Source: Pseudomonas sp. CFBP13508
Lineage (GTDB): Bacteria > Pseudomonadota > Gammaproteobacteria > Pseudomonadales > Pseudomonadaceae
Reading direction: 5' to 3'
NCBI RefSeq assembly: GCF_005233515.1
Contig: NZ_QFZZ01000002.1
Coordinates: 744,001 to 808,000 of the forward strand
DNA length: 64,000 nt
Part shown: one piece after another, positions 61,676 through 64,000 of the stretch
Numbering within the stretch: position 1 is the stretch's first letter
How the letters are laid out: the number at the start of each line of letters is the position of its first letter
Notes under the pieces: generated by a model
The model's input: the letters and a program-made list of their open reading frames with translations, nothing else
Told to the model about the DNA's origin: nothing
The model's database searches: none
Translations under genes and position numbers: made by a program

Positions 61676-63184
61676 ATGGCGCATAACGAAGCAGTCGACG
61701 TAGTTCTGGTAGGGGCCGGCATCATGAGTGCCACCCTGGCCGTACTGCTCAAAGAGCTCGACCCCGCGATCAAGCTGGAAGTCGTTGAGCTGATGGATTC
61801 CGGTGCTGCCGAGAGTTCCAATCCGTGGAACAACGCCGGTACCGGTCACGCCGGCCTGTGCGAGCTGAACTACACGCCGCAGGCTGCCGATGGCAGCGTC
61901 GACATCAAGAAAGCCGTGCACATCAACACCCAGTTCGAGGTGTCGAAGCAGTTCTGGTCGTACCTGACCAAGAAGGGCACGTTCGGCTCGTGCAAATCCT
62001 TCATCAGCCCGGTTCCGCACCTGAGTTTCGTTCAGGGCGAGAGCGGTGTGTCGTTCCTCAAGGAACGCTTCAACGTGTTGAGCAAGCACCACGCGTTTGC
62101 CGACATGGAGTACACCGAAGACAAAGGCAAGATGGCCGAGTGGATGCCGCTGATGATGCCGGGCCGCTCGCCCGACGAAGTCCTGGCTGCCACCCGAGTG
62201 ATGAACGGCACCGACGTCAACTTCGGCGCCCTGACCAATCAGTTGCTCAAGCACTTGAGCAGCGCCCCGGACACCCAGGTCAAATACTGCAAGCGCGTGA
62301 CCGGCCTCAAGCGTAACGGCGCCGGCTGGACCGTCAGCATCAAGGACGTCAACAACGGCAACACCCGCGAAGTCGACGCAAAGTTTGTCTTCCTCGGTGC
62401 CGGTGGCGCGGCCCTGCCGTTGCTGCAGGCTTCGGGCATCGAAGAAAGCAAAGGCTTCGGCGGCTTCCCGATCAGTGGCCAGTGGCTGCGTTGCGATAAC
62501 CCGGAAGTAGTCAAGCACCACCAGGCCAAGGTCTATAGCCAGGCGGCCGTGGGTTCGCCACCGATGTCGGTGCCGCACCTCGATACCCGCGTAGTCGATG
62601 GCAAGAAATCCCTTCTGTTCGGGCCGTACGCCGGTTTCACCACCAAGTTCCTCAAGCACGGCTCCTTCATGGACCTGCCGATGTCGGTGCGCGCCGGCAA
62701 CATCGGGCCGATGCTGGCGGTGGCGAAAAACAACATGGACCTGACCAAGTACCTCGTCAGCGAAGTGATGCAGTCGATGGAACAGCGTCTGGAATCGCTG
62801 CGGCGTTTCTACCCGCAGGCGAAAGCCGAAGACTGGCGCCTGGAAGTGGCCGGCCAACGGGTGCAGATCATCAAGAAGGACCCGAAAAAGGGCGGCATCC
62901 TGCAGTTCGGTACCGAACTGGTCGCAGCGAAGGACGGCTCCCTCGCTGCCCTGCTCGGCGCATCGCCAGGTGCGTCGGTGACCGTTTCGATCATGCTCGA
63001 GCTGATCGAGAAGTGCTTCCCGGCCAAGGCGTCCGGCGAGTGGGCAAGCAAACTGGCGGAGATCTTCCCGGCCCGTGAAAAGGTTCTGGAAACCGATGCT
63101 GCGCTGTATCGCAAGATCAACACGCAGAACAACATCGCCCTGGAACTGGTTGAAGAAAGCAGCGAGACACCAAGCTTCGCTTGA
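61676..63184 (+). CDS. mqo: Malate:quinone oxidoreductase
   Basis: Mqo oxidises malate to oxaloacetate and passes electrons to the quinone pool at the membrane, bypassing NAD-linked malate dehydrogenase. The 502 residues have the FAD site [17 protein letters not shown] near the N-terminus, [22 protein letters not shown] and [21 protein letters not shown] sits 11 bases before the ATG. From memory it corresponds to PA4640 (mqoB). An intrinsic terminator follows. Confidence 0.96.
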   Translation: MAHNEAVDVVLVGAGIMSATLAVLLKELDPAIKLEVVELMDSGAAESSNPWNNAGTGHAGLCELNYTPQAADGSVDIKKAVHINTQFEVSKQFWSYLTKKGTFGSCKSFISPVPHLSFVQGESGVSFLKERFNVLSKHHAFADMEYTEDKGKMAEWMPLMMPGRSPDEVLAATRVMNGTDVNFGALTNQLLKHLSSAPDTQVKYCKRVTGLKRNGAGWTVSIKDVNNGNTREVDAKFVFLGAGGAALPLLQASGIEESKGFGGFPISGQWLRCDNPEVVKHHQAKVYSQAAVGSPPMSVPHLDTRVVDGKKSLLFGPYAGFTTKFLKHGSFMDLPMSVRAGNIGPMLAVAKNNMDLTKYLVSEVMQSMEQRLESLRRFYPQAKAEDWRLEVAGQRVQIIKKDPKKGGILQFGTELVAAKDGSLAALLGASPGASVTVSIMLELIEKCFPAKASGEWASKLAEIFPAREKVLETDAALYRKINTQNNIALELVEESSETPSFA

Positions 63185-63200
63185 TCTTGCGGCATGAAAA

Positions 63201-63220
63201 AACGCCCCAATCGGGGCGTT
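63201..63220 (+). terminator. Terminator of mqo
   Basis: Perfect stem AACGCCCC/GGGGCGTT with T run on the plus strand and an A run on the other side, 16 bases after the mqo stop. Confidence 0.92.
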
Positions 63221-63236
63221 TTTTATGGACGCCAGA

Positions 63237-63322
63237 ATCAAAAGATCGCAGCCTTCGGCAGCTCCTACAGGGCCAACATAAATCCCATGTAGGAGCTGCC
63301 GAAGGCTGCGATCTGTTGATCT
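63237..63322. repeat. REP doublet (GTAGGAGCTGCCGAAGGCTGCGATC family)
   Basis: Two inverted arms with flanking GATCTTTTG-type sequence lie in the convergent gap between mqo and the PA4642-family gene. Confidence 0.9.
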
Positions 63323-63334
63323 TGTCTTTTGCCC

Positions 63335-63622
63335 TTAACCGCGGGACTTTTCGATCAGTTCAATGTATTCCGGGGCGTTGCGCTGATCGGCGATCAGGTC
63401 AACGAAGGTCTGGCCCTGCTCATCCTTGCCATCAACGTCATAACCCGCCGCAACGAAGAAGCCCAGAAAGCGCTCGAAATCATCGATGCGCAAACCACGA
63501 TAGGCCTTGATCAGTTTGTGCAGCGACGGCGAAGTGGCGTCGACCGGCTCAAAATCGAGGAACAGCTTGATCTGCTCATCGCCGATCTCGTCACCAACCA
63601 CTTGTTTCTTATCTTTACGCAT
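63335..63622 (-). CDS. PA4642-family small protein
   Basis: The 95-residue soluble protein reads KKQVVGDEIGDEQIKLFLDF, then LIKAYRGLRIDDFERFLGFF and an acidic, ankyrin-like GKDEQGQTFVDLIADQR. From memory this is a conserved Pseudomonas family typified by PA4642, found beside mqo. Its function is not known. It lies on the strand opposite mqo. Confidence 0.85.
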   Translation of the reverse strand: MRKDKKQVVGDEIGDEQIKLFLDFEPVDATSPSLHKLIKAYRGLRIDDFERFLGFFVAAGYDVDGKDEQGQTFVDLIADQRNAPEYIELIEKSRG

Positions 63623-63685
63623 TGCCGACTCCAGCTCGCAGACATGACACGGGGCGGGCAGTTTACCCCTGCCCGACCGCCCGGC

Positions 63686-64000
63686 TCAACGCGGACGAAT
63701 CGCCCCGGTGTGCAAATCCGCCCAGATGTGGCCGTTGGCATAACTGAGGAACTGCACATACACCGTGTCGTTGCGCAGCAGATCCATCACCACGCGGTAT
63801 TGCGCCAATGGATAGAACAGCGTCAGGGTTTTGCTTTTGTCATCGTAGGCCGGCTTTTTCAGGCTTTTGCTTTCGCCGTCAAAACTCACCAGCACCTGGC
63901 TGATCGTCGCGCCCTTGTTCAGCGACTTGCCTTTGAGGCGGATCAACAAGGATGAGGTGACCGGAATCGGCTGCTGATTGGACTGGCGCTGCGCACCGAC
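63686..64000 (-). CDS. Hypothetical protein, N-terminus beyond window
   Basis: The frame is open from the right edge to 63686 and gives at least 104 residues. The C-terminal part has beta-rich segments such as SLLIRLKGKSLNKGATISQVL, TLTLFYPLAQYRVVMDLL and GHIWADLHTG. A basic, glutamine-rich stretch precedes it at the edge. It looks like a periplasmic or regulatory domain but I do not recognise it. It is 63 bases upstream of the PA4642-family gene. Confidence 0.7.
   Translation of the reverse strand, partial: VGAQRQSNQQPIPVTSSLLIRLKGKSLNKGATISQVLVSFDGESKSLKKPAYDDKSKTLTLFYPLAQYRVVMDLLRNDTVYVQFLSYANGHIWADLHTGAIRPR

Noticed and set aside
61271..63241. A 656-codon minus-strand open frame opposite mqo
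   Set aside because: It mirrors mqo exactly, has the composition of an antisense frame in GC-rich DNA and shows no family motif, while mqo is unambiguous.

Overview
The window looks like a chromosomal segment of a Pseudomonas of the fluorescens group. Three things point there: strong protein resemblance to pseudomonad proteins, a gene order that (from memory) tracks P. aeruginosa PA4406 to PA4441 with PA4640/4642 at the far end, and two families of REP-type palindromes typical of fluorescent pseudomonads. The DNA is GC-rich and densely coding; one gene (38583-40286) is clearly AT-richer than its surroundings. I saw no tRNA, rRNA operon, insertion sequence, prophage or CRISPR array.

Region 1 (1-13498, minus strand) is the dcw division and cell-wall cluster, read from the right as mraZ, rsmH, ftsL, ftsI, murE, murF, mraY, murD, ftsW, murG, murC, ddlB, with the first codons of the next gene (probably ftsQ) at the left edge. 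Genes overlap by a few bases. The cluster starts from a strong sigma-70-type promoter followed by three 10-bp-spaced direct repeats that look like an MraZ box. Next come rnpB (RNase P RNA), a possible small RNA, and rsmI divergent from lpoA-yraN-gmhA/diaA-dolP (envelope and cell-cycle functions).

Region 2 (18900-27524) holds sspB-sspA, the cytochrome bc1 genes petABC, rpsI-rplM, an aldo/keto reductase, a long-chain-type acyl-CoA dehydrogenase and a divergent GlxA-type regulator. Region 3 (27708-32994) interrupts the order I remember from P. aeruginosa. It is a four-gene, same-strand set: a flavin amino-acid 2-monooxygenase-like enzyme, a nitrilase-superfamily amidase, an internally duplicated membrane protein of unrecognised family, and an asparaginase. 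Together they suggest amino acid to amide to acid plus ammonia, with a dedicated transporter.

Region 4 (33040-43100) has zapE, trpS, a small hydrolase, zapG/yhcB, an OmpA-type lipoprotein, a frameshifted metallo-beta-lactamase-fold gene, the AT-rich orphan gene with a possible PD-(D/E)XK nuclease core, and a MalT-type LuxR regulator. Region 5 (43444-48745) is a lipid-linked set: DUF1329, DUF1302 and an AlkK-like acyl-CoA ligase. Region 6 (49012-64000) contains a LysE exporter, a hydroxyacid dehydrogenase, rsmC, a yybP-ykoY (manganese) riboswitch with its TMEM165/GDT1-family exporter, an M48 lipoprotein protease, a chemoreceptor with a sigma-28-type promoter, an SRAP protein, small conserved proteins, an acyltransferase, two related repeat elements (one with four tandem ~101-bp copies), a YajG-type lipoprotein, mqo and a PA4642-family protein.

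All calls come from reading the sequence and from memory of the families; no database search was run.
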